A stretch of DNA of 64,000 nucleotides from contig NZ_JAJKFK010000010.1 of assembly GCF_021653975.1 (NCBI RefSeq), positions 186,001 to 250,000 on the forward strand, written 5' to 3'. Source of the DNA: Amycolatopsis sp. GM8 (GTDB lineage Bacteria > Actinomycetota > Actinomycetes > Mycobacteriales > Pseudonocardiaceae). The notes below the pieces were generated by a model, which ran no database searches, was not told the DNA's origin, and worked only from the letters and a program-made list of their open reading frames with translations. Positions 40,332-49,050 of the stretch are shown here, in pieces; position 1 is the stretch's first letter; the number at the start of each line of letters is the position of its first letter. The position numbers and the translations under genes were made by a program.

Positions 40332-41386
40332 CACTGGAAACGGCGCTGACCCGGCTCGTCGGGATCCGGCATCCTGTGGTGCAGACGGGAATGGGCTGGG
40401 TCGCGGGGCCCCGCCTCGTGTCGGCGACCGCCGAAGCCGGTGGTCTCGGCATCCTGGCTTCGGCCACGATGACCTACGACGAGCTGGCGTCCGCCGTCGC
40501 GGAAGTCAAGCGCCGCACGGGAAACCCGTTCGGAGTGAACCTGCGCGCCGACGCCGCCGACGCCGGGCAACGGGTCGATCTGCTCATCCGTGAGGGCGTG
40601 AAGGTCGCGTCGTTCGCGCTCGCGCCGCGCAAGGAGATGATCGCGAAGCTCGCCGATCACGGGATCGTGGTGATCCCGTCGATCGGCGCCGCGCGGCATG
40701 CGGAGAAAGTCGCGTCCTGGGGCGCGCACGCGGTGATCGTGCAGGGCGGCGAGGGCGGCGGGCACACCGGGGGAGTCGCGACGACGCTGCTGCTGCCGTC
40801 CGTGCTGGATGCCGTGGACATCCCGGTGGTCGCGGCGGGCGGGTTCTTCGACGGGCGCGGGCTGGCGGCCGCGCTGGCCTACGGGGCGGCCGGGGTCGCG
40901 ATGGGCACGCGTTTCCTGCTGAGCAAGGAAAGTACCGTGCCCGACGAGGTCAAGCGGAGCTATCTGCGGCAGGGGCTGACCGCGACCGTCGTGACCCGCC
41001 GCGTCGATGGGCTCCCGCATCGCGTGCTGCGCACGGAACTCGTCGAGCGGCTGGAGAACTCGGGTAACCTGCGGGCAATCGCCGGCGCGGTCCGGAATGC
41101 CGTGCGGTTCCGGCAGATCACCGGGTTGTCGCTCGCCGCGATGGTCCGTGAGGGACTGGCGATGAAGCACGGCAACGACCTGACCTGGAGCCAGCTGATC
41201 ATGGCGGCCAACACGCCGATGTTGCTGCGGGCGGGCCTGGTCGACGGCCGGACCGATGCGGGTGTGCTCGCCTCGGGCCAGGTCGTCGGCATGATCGACG
41301 ACCTGCCCCCGGTCGCGGAAATCGTCGAAGGCACGGTCACCGAGGCCACGAAGATCATGCGCGGCCTCGGCGTGATGGCCGGCTAG
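40328..41386 (+). CDS. ipdC: FMN-dependent IpdC (nitronate monooxygenase-like)
   Basis: The 352-residue TIM-barrel flavoprotein has the 2-nitropropane dioxygenase/NMO signature: VVQTGMGWVAGPRLVSATAEAGGLGILAS near the start, HAVIVQGGEGGGHTGG in the phosphate-binding region, and VVAAGGFFDGRGLAAALAYGAAGVAMGTRFLLSKES. In the HIP pathway it is proposed to act with the SDR IpdF to generate the ring intermediate opened by EchA20. The ATG overlaps the ipdB stop (ATGA). It ends the plus-strand operon, converging on fadA6. Confidence 0.9.
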   Translation: MTLETALTRLVGIRHPVVQTGMGWVAGPRLVSATAEAGGLGILASATMTYDELASAVAEVKRRTGNPFGVNLRADAADAGQRVDLLIREGVKVASFALAPRKEMIAKLADHGIVVIPSIGAARHAEKVASWGAHAVIVQGGEGGGHTGGVATTLLLPSVLDAVDIPVVAAGGFFDGRGLAAALAYGAAGVAMGTRFLLSKESTVPDEVKRSYLRQGLTATVVTRRVDGLPHRVLRTELVERLENSGNLRAIAGAVRNAVRFRQITGLSLAAMVREGLAMKHGNDLTWSQLIMAANTPMLLRAGLVDGRTDAGVLASGQVVGMIDDLPPVAEIVEGTVTEATKIMRGLGVMAG

Positions 41387-41397
41387 GTTCTTTTTCG

Positions 41398-41414
41398 AAG
41401 CGGCGGAGCCGCTT
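41398..41414. terminator. short hairpin between ipdC and fadA6 (weak terminator candidate)
   Basis: A perfect 7-bp stem, AAGCGGC-GGA-GCCGCTT, begins 12 bases after the ipdC stop. The T-run (TTTTT) precedes the stem on the plus strand and no T-run follows on either, so it is not a standard intrinsic terminator. The remaining 75 bases up to the fadA6 stop hold nothing recognisable. Confidence 0.35.
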
Positions 41415-41488
41415 GCCGTGGGCAAGCAGCTCGCGCCGCCTCAGGTTCCGCCACCCGCACCGCCACGCAAGCCACTTTCCAACACTCC

Positions 41489-42640
41489 CTAGAGCCGTTC
41501 GATGATGGTGACGTTGGCGGTGCCACCGCCCTCGCACATGGTCTGCAGGCCGTAGCGGCCGCCGCGGCGTTCGAGTTCGTGTAGCAGGGTGGCGAGCAGT
41601 TTCGTGCCCGTCGCGCCGATCGGGTGGCCCAGTGCGATCGCGCCGCCGTTGACGTTGACGCGTGCGGGATCCGCGCCGGTCTCGTCGAGCCAGGCCAGCA
41701 CGACACTGGCGAACGCCTCGTTCACCTCAAACAGGTCGATGTCCTCAATGGACAGTCCGGTCCTGCGCAGTGCCTGGGCGGTCGCGGGAATCGGGCCGGT
41801 GAGCATCCACACCGGGTCCGCGGCCCGCACGGACAGGTGGTGGATCCGGGCGCGCGGGATGAGATCGTACTGGCGGACAAAGGTTTCCGACGCGACCAGC
41901 GCCGCGCTGGCGCCGTCCGAAATCTGACTGGCCACGGCCGCGGTCAGCGGTGAACCCTCGCTCAGCGGTTTCAGGCCCGCCATGCGCTCCAGGCTGGTAT
42001 CCCGCCGCGGCCCCTCGTCGCGGCGGAATTCCTCCACCGCCACGATTTCCGCGTCGAAGCGGCCCTCGTCCTGCGCGGCGATCGCGCGCCGGTGGCTGTG
42101 GTAGGCGTATTCCTCCATCACCTCCCGGGTGATACCCCAGTGTTCGGCGATCATTTCGGCACTGCGGAACTGGGAGACCTCCGCGCTGCCGTAACGTTGT
42201 TGCCAGCCCTTGGAACCCGAGAACGGATCGTCGAACCCGAACTCGCGGCCGGCCAGCATTGCGGCGCTGATCGGGATCTGGCTCATGTTCTGCACACCAC
42301 CCGCGAGCACCAGGTCCGCCGTGCCCGACAACACGGCCTGCGCCGCGAAATGCACCGCCTGCTGCGACGAACCGCACTGGCGGTCCACGGTCACGCCCGG
42401 CACGTGATCGGGCTGCCCCGCCGCGAGCCAAGCCGTGCGGGCGATGTTCCCGGACTGCGAACCGAGCGTGTCGGTGCAGCCGAAGATCACGTCGTCGACC
42501 AGCGCCGGATCCACCCCGGTGCGCTCGAGCACGGCGTTGATCACATGCGCGCCGAGATCGGCGGAGTGCACACCGCTGAGCGCACCACCCCGGCGGCCGA
42601 TCGGGGTGCGCAGCGCGTCGAGCAGAAAGGCTTCTGACAC
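41489..42640 (-). CDS. fadA6: steroid-ring 3-ketoacyl-CoA thiolase FadA6
   Basis: The 383-residue thiolase has the acylated Cys in TVDRQCGSSQQAVHFAAQ, the GHP motif NGGAIALGHPIGATGTKLL, the NEAF motif VNEAFASVVLAWL, and the second Cys in QTMCEGGGTANVTII. All four catalytic blocks are intact. Its position next to ipdF and fadE30, with ipdABC facing it, matches fadA6 in the mycobacterial HIP cluster. There it performs late thiolytic steps releasing acetyl-CoA from the opened ring. GTG start; 9 bases after the ipdF gene. Confidence 0.92.
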   Translation of the reverse strand: MSEAFLLDALRTPIGRRGGALSGVHSADLGAHVINAVLERTGVDPALVDDVIFGCTDTLGSQSGNIARTAWLAAGQPDHVPGVTVDRQCGSSQQAVHFAAQAVLSGTADLVLAGGVQNMSQIPISAAMLAGREFGFDDPFSGSKGWQQRYGSAEVSQFRSAEMIAEHWGITREVMEEYAYHSHRRAIAAQDEGRFDAEIVAVEEFRRDEGPRRDTSLERMAGLKPLSEGSPLTAAVASQISDGASAALVASETFVRQYDLIPRARIHHLSVRAADPVWMLTGPIPATAQALRRTGLSIEDIDLFEVNEAFASVVLAWLDETGADPARVNVNGGAIALGHPIGATGTKLLATLLHELERRGGRYGLQTMCEGGGTANVTIIERL

Positions 42641-42649
42641 AAGGAACTC

Positions 42650-43420
42650 CTAAGGATGCTGGCTGGAGACGGAGACGACTTCACCGGTGAGGTAAGAGGA
42701 ATAGTCGCTGGCCAGGAAGACCATCACGTTCGCCACTTCCCACGGCTGCGCCGCGCGCCCGAACGCCTCGCGCTGTTCGAGTTCCCGCAGCAGTTCGTCG
42801 CTGGTGACCTTCGCCAGGAACGGGTGCATGGCGAGGCTCGGCGCCACCGCGTTGATCCGGATTCCGTGTTCGGCGGCGTCGAGCGCCGAACAGCGGGTGA
42901 GCGCCATGACACCGGCTTTCGCAGCGGCGTAGTGCGCTTGTCCCGCCTGGGCGCGCCAGCCGATGACCGACGCGTTGTTCACGATCGCGCCACCGCCGCC
43001 CTGGGCGACGAACTGCCGCAGCGCCGCGCGGGTGCAGCGGAAGGTGCCGTTCAGCGTGATGTCCAGGACCCGCGACCACTCCTCGTCGGTCATGTCGAGC
43101 ACCGACTTCGTGCCGCCCAGCCCGGCGTTGTTGATCATCACGTCGATCCGGCCGAACTGCCCGGCCGCGTCCCTGACCAGGCCCTGGACCTGGTCGTCGT
43201 CGGTGACGTCGCAGACGATCGCGTGCACCTTGCCGAGCGCCGCCAGTTCGTCGGCCTTCTCGCGCAGGCGCCGTTCGTGCCAGTCGCTGATCACGACGCT
43301 CGCGCCTTCTTCGAGACACCGCTTGGCGACGGCCGAGCCGATGCCGGTACCGGCCGCCGCCGTGATCACGACGACCTTGCCCGCGAGCAGGTCATGACCG
43401 GGCGGATAGGCGGGGATCAT
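42650..43420 (-). CDS. ipdF: SDR dehydrogenase IpdF
   Basis: The 256-residue SDR has the cofactor motif VVVITAAAGTGIGSAVAKRCLEEGA, NNAG in VMINNAGLGGTKS, and Tyr/Lys in YAAAKAGVMALTRC, preceded by catalytic Ser in NNASVIGWRA. The unusual TAAAGTGIG loop and SLAMHPFLAKV segment agree with the IpdF group. In the pathway it oxidises the 5-hydroxyl of the CoA-bound indane intermediate. ATG 43420 has GAGAGGAG upstream and overlaps the fadE30 stop (ATGA). A longer frame back to 43534 is fadE30-overlapping nonsense. Confidence 0.9.
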   Translation of the reverse strand: MIPAYPPGHDLLAGKVVVITAAAGTGIGSAVAKRCLEEGASVVISDWHERRLREKADELAALGKVHAIVCDVTDDDQVQGLVRDAAGQFGRIDVMINNAGLGGTKSVLDMTDEEWSRVLDITLNGTFRCTRAALRQFVAQGGGGAIVNNASVIGWRAQAGQAHYAAAKAGVMALTRCSALDAAEHGIRINAVAPSLAMHPFLAKVTSDELLRELEQREAFGRAAQPWEVANVMVFLASDYSSYLTGEVVSVSSQHP

Positions 43421-44565
43421 CGGCGCTCCTCTCTCGGTAGGCCGAGCACGCGCTCGGCGATGATGGTGCGCTCGATTTCGTCCGAGCCGCCGTAGATGGT
43501 GTCGGCGCGGGTGAACAGGAACAGCCGCTGCCATTCGTCGAGTTCCCCGTCGTACACCAGGGAACGGGCGCCGCGGGCCCGCATGGCGAGTTCACCCAGA
43601 CCGCGATGCCACCCCGCCCACATGAGTTTCCCGGCCGCCACTTCCGGGCCCGGCTCCTGATCGAGCGTCCGCAGCGCGTGCGCGCGCAGGACCCGCAACC
43701 CGATCCGTGCCCGGGTCAGATCGGCGCGTAACACCGGATCGTCGTAGGTGCCGGTCCGCTTCGCCTCGGCGACGATGCCGTCCAGTTCGCGCCGGAACCC
43801 GATCTGCTGGGCCAGCGTGGACACGCCGCGTTCGAACCCGAGGGTCGCCATCGCGACCCGCCACCCGTCGCCCGGTTCGCCGACGACGAGATCGGCGGCG
43901 GTGCGGGCGCGGTCGAAGAACACCTCGTTGAACTCCGACGTGCCGGTGAGCTGCTGGATCGGGCGGATCGTCACGCCGTCCTGGCACAGCGGCACGAGCA
44001 GGTACGACAGCCCGTGGTGGCGCTTCGAACCCTTCTCCGTCCTGGCCACCACGAAACACCAGTCGGCGACGTGGGCGAGCGAGGTCCAGATCTTCTGCCC
44101 GGTGACGACCCATTCGTCGCCTTCGCGTTCGGCGGTCGTCGACACCGCGGCGAGGTCCGAACCCGCGCCCGGCTCCGAATAGCCCTGGCACCACAGTTCC
44201 TCGACGGCCACGATCTTCGGGAGGAACCGGGCCTGCTGCGCGCGCGTGCCGAACGCGATCAGTGTCGGCCCCAGCAGTTGCTCGCCCAGGTGGTTCACCC
44301 GTGCCGGGGCGCCGGAGGCGGCGTACTCCTCGTGGAACGCGACCTGCTCGTGCAGGGAAAGCCCGCGCCCGCCGAACTCCCGGGGCCACCCGACGCACGT
44401 CCAGCCCGCCGCGGCCATCCGGCGTTCCCAGGCCAGCCGCAGGTCGAAGGCCTCGTGCTCGCGCCCGGGCCCGCCCAGCCCGCGCAGGCCGGCGAACTCG
44501 CCGGTCAGGTTGTCCGCCAGCCAGTCCGCGACCTCGCGCCGGAGCCTTGCCGTTCTCTCTCGCAT
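43417..44565 (-). CDS. fadE30: acyl-CoA dehydrogenase FadE30
   Basis: The 382-residue acyl-CoA dehydrogenase has WPREFGGRGLSLHEQVAFHEEYAASGAPARVN, the FAD/substrate segment CQGYSEPGAGSDLAAV, VTGQKIWTSLAHVADWCFVVART, and the C-terminal FAD-binding GGSDEIERTIIAERVLGLPRE. It is divergent from fadD3 across a 48-base gap that carries a KstR-like operator, the same layout as fadE30/fadD3 in M. tuberculosis. It would desaturate the propionyl side chain of the HIP-CoA intermediate. Start ATG 44565 avoids an antisense-like extension. Confidence 0.92.
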   Translation of the reverse strand: MRERTARLRREVADWLADNLTGEFAGLRGLGGPGREHEAFDLRLAWERRMAAAGWTCVGWPREFGGRGLSLHEQVAFHEEYAASGAPARVNHLGEQLLGPTLIAFGTRAQQARFLPKIVAVEELWCQGYSEPGAGSDLAAVSTTAEREGDEWVVTGQKIWTSLAHVADWCFVVARTEKGSKRHHGLSYLLVPLCQDGVTIRPIQQLTGTSEFNEVFFDRARTAADLVVGEPGDGWRVAMATLGFERGVSTLAQQIGFRRELDGIVAEAKRTGTYDDPVLRADLTRARIGLRVLRAHALRTLDQEPGPEVAAGKLMWAGWHRGLGELAMRARGARSLVYDGELDEWQRLFLFTRADTIYGGSDEIERTIIAERVLGLPREERR

Positions 44566-44574
44566 CAGGATAAT

Positions 44575-44588
44575 GAGAACACGTTCTA
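44575..44588. promoter_or_regulatory. KstR-type operator GAGAACACGTTCTA in the fadE30/fadD3 divergent promoter
   Basis: This site is identical to that at 36338 except at the central two bases (AC for GT) and is followed by a similar TTTCTTGG versus TTTTTGAGG context. It fits TNNAACNNGTTNNA at all but the first position. It is centred in the 48-base gap, 9 bases from the fadE30 start and 25 from fadD3, so one dimer could repress both. Confidence 0.72.
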
Positions 44589-44613
44589 TTTCTTGGGTCC
44601 AGTGGGAGGTGTG

Positions 44614-46119
44614 ATGGAGCAGGACACGATTCCGGCCGCGATCCGTGTCGCGGCAGTACGGTTCGGCACCTCGGAGGCCCTTGTCGACGGCCCGGTGCGG
44701 CTCGATTTCGCCACGTTGCTGCAACGTGTTCGCGAGGTCGCGCGGGCGTTCGCGGCGTGCGGTGTCCAGCCGGGGGACCGGGTCGCGGTGAACCTGCCCA
44801 ACACCCGGTACTGGGTGCTCAGCGCGCTCGGCGCGCTGTACGCGGGGGCGACGCTGGTGCCGGTCAACACCCGGTTCACCGGACCGGAGACGGTGGACCT
44901 GCTGCGCCGCAGCCGGGCCCGCGCACTCGTCGTCGCAGGCGACTTCCTGGGCGTGGACCGGCTCGCCGCGATCCACGAGGCAGCCGGCGACGAGGGGCTG
45001 CCGTGGCTGGACACCGTGGTCAGCGTGCCGTCCGGCTGGGACGAGTTCGTGTCCCTGGCCGAGCAGGTGTCCGAGACCGAAATCGAGGCCAGGGCCGACA
45101 AGGTGTCGCCGGGCGACGTCAGCGACATCTTGTTCACCTCCGGCACCACCGGGCGCAGCAAGGGCGTGCTGTCGGCGCATCGCCAGGTGATCGACGTCGC
45201 CGCCGCCTGGGCGGACTGCGGCGCGGTCACCGAATCGGACCGCTACCTGGTGATCAACCCGTTCTTCCACAGCTTCGGCTACAAGGCCGGCATCGTCGTC
45301 GGCCTGCTGACCGGCGCGACGCTGGTGCCGCAGCCGGTGTTCGACGTCCGCGAAACCCTCGGCCTGATCGAGCGCGAGCGGATCTCGGTCCTGCCCGGCG
45401 CACCGACGATTTTCCAGTCCCTGCTGCACGAATCCCGCGCCGGGCGCGACCTGTCGTCGCTGCGGCTCGCGGTCACCGGAGCCGCCACGGTGCCCGCATC
45501 GCTGGTCGAGAAGATGCGCGCGGACCTCGGTTTCGAGACCGTGCTGACCGCCTACGGGCTCACCGAAGCGGTCGTGGTCACCATGTGCCGGCCGGGCGAC
45601 GGCATCGACGTCATCGCGCGCACCTCGGGCCGCGCCACCGCCGGGTTCGAGGTCGCGACCGACGCGGGTGAGGTCATCGTGCGGGGCCCGAACGTCATGC
45701 TGGGCTACCTCGACGACCCCGAAGCGACCGCGAAGGCCGTCGTCGAGGGGGGCTGGCTGCACACCGGGGACGTCGGCGTGCTCGACACCGACGGCAACCT
45801 GACCATCACCGACCGCCTGAAGGACATGTACATCTGCGGCGGTTTCAACGTGTATCCGGCGGAGATCGAGCACGCCCTCGCCGGGTTGGCCGGTGTGCGG
45901 GACGTGGCCGTGATCGGGGTTCCGGACGACCGGCTCGGCGAAGTCGGCCGGGCGTTTGTCGTGGCGGACAAGGACTTGACCGAGGAGGCTGTGCTCGCGT
46001 TCTGCCGCGGCCGCCTGGCCAACTACAAGCTGCCGCGCTCGGTGCGGTTCGTCGGCCGGCTGCCGCGCAACGCTTCGGGCAAGGTCCTCAAGCGCCTGCT
46101 CAGTGAGGAGAACGTATGA
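44614..46119 (+). CDS. fadD3: HIP-CoA synthetase FadD3
   Basis: The 501-residue adenylating acyl-CoA synthetase has the P-loop-like SDILFTSGTTGRSKGVLSAHR, the LTEAVVVTMC region, GYLDDPEATAKAV, the hinge GDVGVLDTDGNLTITDRLKDMYICGGFNVYPAEIE, and the terminal catalytic Lys in RNASGKVLKRLL. FadD3 activates 3aα-H-4α(3'-propanoate)-7aβ-methylhexahydro-1,5-indanedione (HIP), the first committed step for rings C and D. Length and divergent position from fadE30 agree. GGGAGG lies before ATG 44614; GTG 44611 is an alternative. Confidence 0.93.
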   Translation: MEQDTIPAAIRVAAVRFGTSEALVDGPVRLDFATLLQRVREVARAFAACGVQPGDRVAVNLPNTRYWVLSALGALYAGATLVPVNTRFTGPETVDLLRRSRARALVVAGDFLGVDRLAAIHEAAGDEGLPWLDTVVSVPSGWDEFVSLAEQVSETEIEARADKVSPGDVSDILFTSGTTGRSKGVLSAHRQVIDVAAAWADCGAVTESDRYLVINPFFHSFGYKAGIVVGLLTGATLVPQPVFDVRETLGLIERERISVLPGAPTIFQSLLHESRAGRDLSSLRLAVTGAATVPASLVEKMRADLGFETVLTAYGLTEAVVVTMCRPGDGIDVIARTSGRATAGFEVATDAGEVIVRGPNVMLGYLDDPEATAKAVVEGGWLHTGDVGVLDTDGNLTITDRLKDMYICGGFNVYPAEIEHALAGLAGVRDVAVIGVPDDRLGEVGRAFVVADKDLTEEAVLAFCRGRLANYKLPRSVRFVGRLPRNASGKVLKRLLSEENV

Positions 46120-46973
46120 GTGTCAACGGTTCCGCCGTCGTGCGCTACGAGCGCCGCGGACCGGTCGCGGTGGTGACCATGAACCGTCCCGACTACCGCA
46201 ACGCGCAGAACTCCGCGATGACCTACGCGCTGGACGACGCGTTCGCGCGTGCGGTCGACGACGCCGAGGTGAAGGTGATCGTGCTCGCCGGAGCGGGTAA
46301 GCATTTCTCCGCGGGGCACGACATCGGCACGCCCGGCCGCGATGTCGATCAGAGTTTCGACCGGCGCGCGGTCCTCTGGTGGGACCACGTCGGCCGCGAG
46401 GGCGGCGATCAGCGCTTCGCCCGGGAATCCGAGGTATATCTCGGAATGTGCCGGCGGTGGCGGGAGATCCCCAAGCCGATGATCGCCGGTGTGCAGGGCG
46501 CGTGCATCGCGGGCGGGCTGATGCTCGCGTGGGTGTGCGACCTGATCGTCGCCTCCGACGACGCGTTCTTCGCCGATCCCGTGGTACGTATGGGAATCCC
46601 GGGCGTCGAGTACTTCGCGCACCCCTGGGTGCTCGGGCCCCGCGCGGCCAAGGAAGTGCTGTTCACCGGCGAGCGGTTCACCGTCCAGCAGGCCAAGGAA
46701 TGGGGCATGATCAACCGGATCGTGCCGCGCGACGAATTGGAGCAGGCGACGTTCGAACTGGCCGAGCGGATCAGCGCGATGCCGCAGTTCGGGTTGGCGC
46801 TGGCCAAGAAAGCCGTCAACCAGGCCGAAGATCTGATGGGCCTGCGGTCCGGCATGGACTCCGCGTTCGGGCTGCATCACCTCGCCCACGCGCACAACGC
46901 GGAAACCTCGGCCGACTCGCTCGGCGGCCAGTCCGCGCGCTCGATGCGGGACGCGAACAAGGAGGCCCGGTAG
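46116..46973 (+). CDS. additional enoyl-CoA hydratase in the HIP cluster
   Basis: The 285-residue crotonase has oxyanion segments GKHFSAGHDIG and GACIAGGLMLAWVCDLIVASDDAFFADPVVRMGIPG. It is longer than typical because of an insert (FDRRAVLWWDHVGREGGDQRF, about 86-106) and a C-terminal tail ending ARSMRDANKEAR, seen in some actinobacterial EchA proteins. It lies between fadD3 and fadE31, which are adjacent in M. tuberculosis, so it is an insertion relative to that order. ATGA overlap with fadD3 and a one-base TAGTG junction with fadE31 show it is integral to the operon. The substrate is probably a late ring intermediate. Confidence 0.85.
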   Translation: MSVNGSAVVRYERRGPVAVVTMNRPDYRNAQNSAMTYALDDAFARAVDDAEVKVIVLAGAGKHFSAGHDIGTPGRDVDQSFDRRAVLWWDHVGREGGDQRFARESEVYLGMCRRWREIPKPMIAGVQGACIAGGLMLAWVCDLIVASDDAFFADPVVRMGIPGVEYFAHPWVLGPRAAKEVLFTGERFTVQQAKEWGMINRIVPRDELEQATFELAERISAMPQFGLALAKKAVNQAEDLMGLRSGMDSAFGLHHLAHAHNAETSADSLGGQSARSMRDANKEAR

Positions 46974-48109
46974 TGGACCTGGACATCGACGCGGCGTCGG
47001 TGGCCTTCCGCGACGAGACGCGCGACTGGCTCGCCGCCAACGTGCCGTCGCCCGCACTGCCGTCGATGGACACCGCGGAAGGCTTCGCGGCGCACCGGGA
47101 ATGGGAAGCGAAGCTTGCCGCCGCACGGTTTTCGGTCGTCTCGTGGCCGCGTGAGTACCACGGTCGCGACGCGTCGCTGCTGCAGTGGGTGCTGTTCGAG
47201 GAGGAGTACTACGCCGCGGGCGCACCCGGCCGGGTCGGCCAGAACGGCATCTTCATGCTGGCACCGACGTTGTTCGAGCATGGCACGAAGGACCAGCGCG
47301 ACCGCATCCTTCCTGCCATGGCGACCGGCGACCAGGTCTGGGCGCAGGCCTGGTCCGAACCCGAGGCGGGCAGTGACATCGCCGCGCTGCGCAGCCGCGC
47401 GGTTCGCACCGAGGGCGGCTGGCTGCTGTCCGGGCAGAAGACCTGGAGCTCCCGCGCGGCGTTCGCGGACTCCGCGTTCGGCCTGTTCCGGACCGATCCC
47501 GGCGCGCACCGGCACCACGGGCTGACCTACTTCATGTTCGGCCTGCGCGCCGACGGCGTCACCGTGCGGCCCATCCCGCAACTGGACGGCGAACCGGGCT
47601 TCGCCGAGATCTTCCTCGACGACGTGTTCGTGCCCGACGCCGACGTGATCGGCGCGCCCGGCCAGGGCTGGCGGGTCGCGATGACCACCGCCAACAACGA
47701 GCGCGGGTTGTCGTTGCGCAGCCCCGGCCGGTTCCTGGCCGCGGCCAACCGGCTGGTGGACCTGTGGCGGGAACGCGGCGGGGGAGGGGCATTGGGGGAG
47801 CGGGTCGTCGACGCGTGGATCGGCGCGCGGGCCTACCAGCTCTACACATTCGGCACGGTCACGCGGCTCGCTGAGGGCGGCGAGCTGGGGCCGGAGTCGA
47901 GCGTCAACAAGCTGTTCTGGTCGCAGCTGGACATCGCCCTGCACGAGACCGCGCTCGATTTGCTGGGCCCGGACGGCGAAACCGATGAGCAGTGGGTCGA
48001 CGGTTATCTCTTTGCCCTGGCCGGCCCGATCTACGGCGGCACCGACCAGATCCAGCGGAACACGATCGCCGAGCGGCTGCTCCGGCTGCCGAGGGAGGCA
48101 CGCCCGTGA
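46973..48109 (+). CDS. fadE31: acyl-CoA dehydrogenase FadE31 (alpha-type subunit)
   Basis: The 378-residue protein is a full-length acyl-CoA dehydrogenase: FSVVSWPREYHGRDASLLQWVLFEEEYYAAGAP, AQAWSEPEAGSDIAAL, LSGQKTWSSRAAFADSAFGL and the FAD-contacting YGGTDQIQRNTIAERLLRLPRE. In mycobacteria FadE31 forms alpha2beta2 enzymes with FadE32 or FadE33, and the two following genes here match those partners. GTG start at 46973 shares a base with the preceding stop (TAGTG); the end overlaps fadE32 by GTGA. Confidence 0.88.
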   Translation: MDLDIDAASVAFRDETRDWLAANVPSPALPSMDTAEGFAAHREWEAKLAAARFSVVSWPREYHGRDASLLQWVLFEEEYYAAGAPGRVGQNGIFMLAPTLFEHGTKDQRDRILPAMATGDQVWAQAWSEPEAGSDIAALRSRAVRTEGGWLLSGQKTWSSRAAFADSAFGLFRTDPGAHRHHGLTYFMFGLRADGVTVRPIPQLDGEPGFAEIFLDDVFVPDADVIGAPGQGWRVAMTTANNERGLSLRSPGRFLAAANRLVDLWRERGGGGALGERVVDAWIGARAYQLYTFGTVTRLAEGGELGPESSVNKLFWSQLDIALHETALDLLGPDGETDEQWVDGYLFALAGPIYGGTDQIQRNTIAERLLRLPREARP

Positions 48110-49050
48110 AGTTCGCGCTTTCGGCGGAACAGCGACAGTTCGCGGCGAGCTTGCACGAGCTGCTGGCGGGCACGTCCGGCACCGTCCGGGCGTGGGCGGA
48201 GGGAAAGCACGAGCCCGGCCGGAAACTGTTGCGTGCCATCGCCGATCTCGGTGTGCCGGCGCTGCTCGTGCCGGCGGAGTACGGCGGTCTGCAGGCCGAC
48301 GTTGCGGACATGGTGGTGGCGTTCGAGGTGCTCGGCTTCCATGTGGTGCCGGGCCCGATCGTCGAATCCGCGGTCGTCGCACCGGCCGCGCTGGGCGGCA
48401 GCCGGAAGTGGTTGCCCGCACTGGCCTCCGGCGAAGCGCTCGTCACCGTGCTGAACCCGCTCGGGCTGGACGCCGACATCGCGGACCTCGTCCTGGATCT
48501 TCGCGACGGGCAGGTGGCGGCGGTCCGGGTCGAGTCGCTCGAACCGGTGCGCTCCATCGATCCCGCGCGCCGACTGTTCACAGTGGACGGTGAGCGGGTG
48601 CCGCTGGGCCCGGCCGGGCGGGCGTTCGATCTGGGTGTGCTCGCCGTCGCCGCGCAGCTGCTGGGCGCCGGGCAATGGCTGCTCGACGAGGCGACATCCT
48701 ATGCACGGCAACGGAACCAGTACGGCCGTGCGATCGGCGGCTTCCAGGCGGTCAAGCATCTTCTCGCCGATGTCGCGACCCAGCTGGAGCTGGCGCGGCC
48801 GCTCGTGCACGGAGCGGCGGTCACCGCGCAGGACGGCGGCGGCACCCTCGCCCGCGACGTGTCCGCGGCGAAGATCAAGGCAGGCGAAGCGGCATACCTC
48901 GCCGCACGCACCGCGTTGCAGGTGCACGGCGCGATCGGCTACACGGCTGAGCATGACCTGGGTCTGCGGTTGACGAAGGTCCGGGCGTTGCTCGGCGCGT
49001 GGGGTGATGCGGCGTTCCATCGTGCTCGGGTGTTGGAGTCGCTGTCATGA
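48106..49050 (+). CDS. fadE32: acyl-CoA dehydrogenase FadE32 (beta-type subunit)
   Basis: The 314-residue short acyl-CoA dehydrogenase-like chain has a reduced middle domain. Identifiable segments are GVPALLVPAEYGGLQADVADMV, the C-terminal helical block QRNQYGRAIGGFQAVKHLLADVA, and HGAIGYTAEHDLGLRLTKV, where the E-H-D motif is typical of beta-type steroid FadEs. It lacks the AWSEPEAGSD-type segment of full subunits, as expected for a partner of FadE31. GTG start overlaps fadE31 and stop overlaps the fadE33 ATG. Confidence 0.87.
   Translation: MKFALSAEQRQFAASLHELLAGTSGTVRAWAEGKHEPGRKLLRAIADLGVPALLVPAEYGGLQADVADMVVAFEVLGFHVVPGPIVESAVVAPAALGGSRKWLPALASGEALVTVLNPLGLDADIADLVLDLRDGQVAAVRVESLEPVRSIDPARRLFTVDGERVPLGPAGRAFDLGVLAVAAQLLGAGQWLLDEATSYARQRNQYGRAIGGFQAVKHLLADVATQLELARPLVHGAAVTAQDGGGTLARDVSAAKIKAGEAAYLAARTALQVHGAIGYTAEHDLGLRLTKVRALLGAWGDAAFHRARVLESLS

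Noticed and set aside
41398..41414. Firm intrinsic terminator for ipdC
   Set aside because: The stem is short and the T-run is on the wrong side, so only a low-confidence feature is listed.
44566..45873. Long N-terminal extension of the fadE30 frame
   Set aside because: The upstream part is antisense to fadD3 and has no acyl-CoA dehydrogenase features; the ATG at 44565 gives the correct N-terminus.
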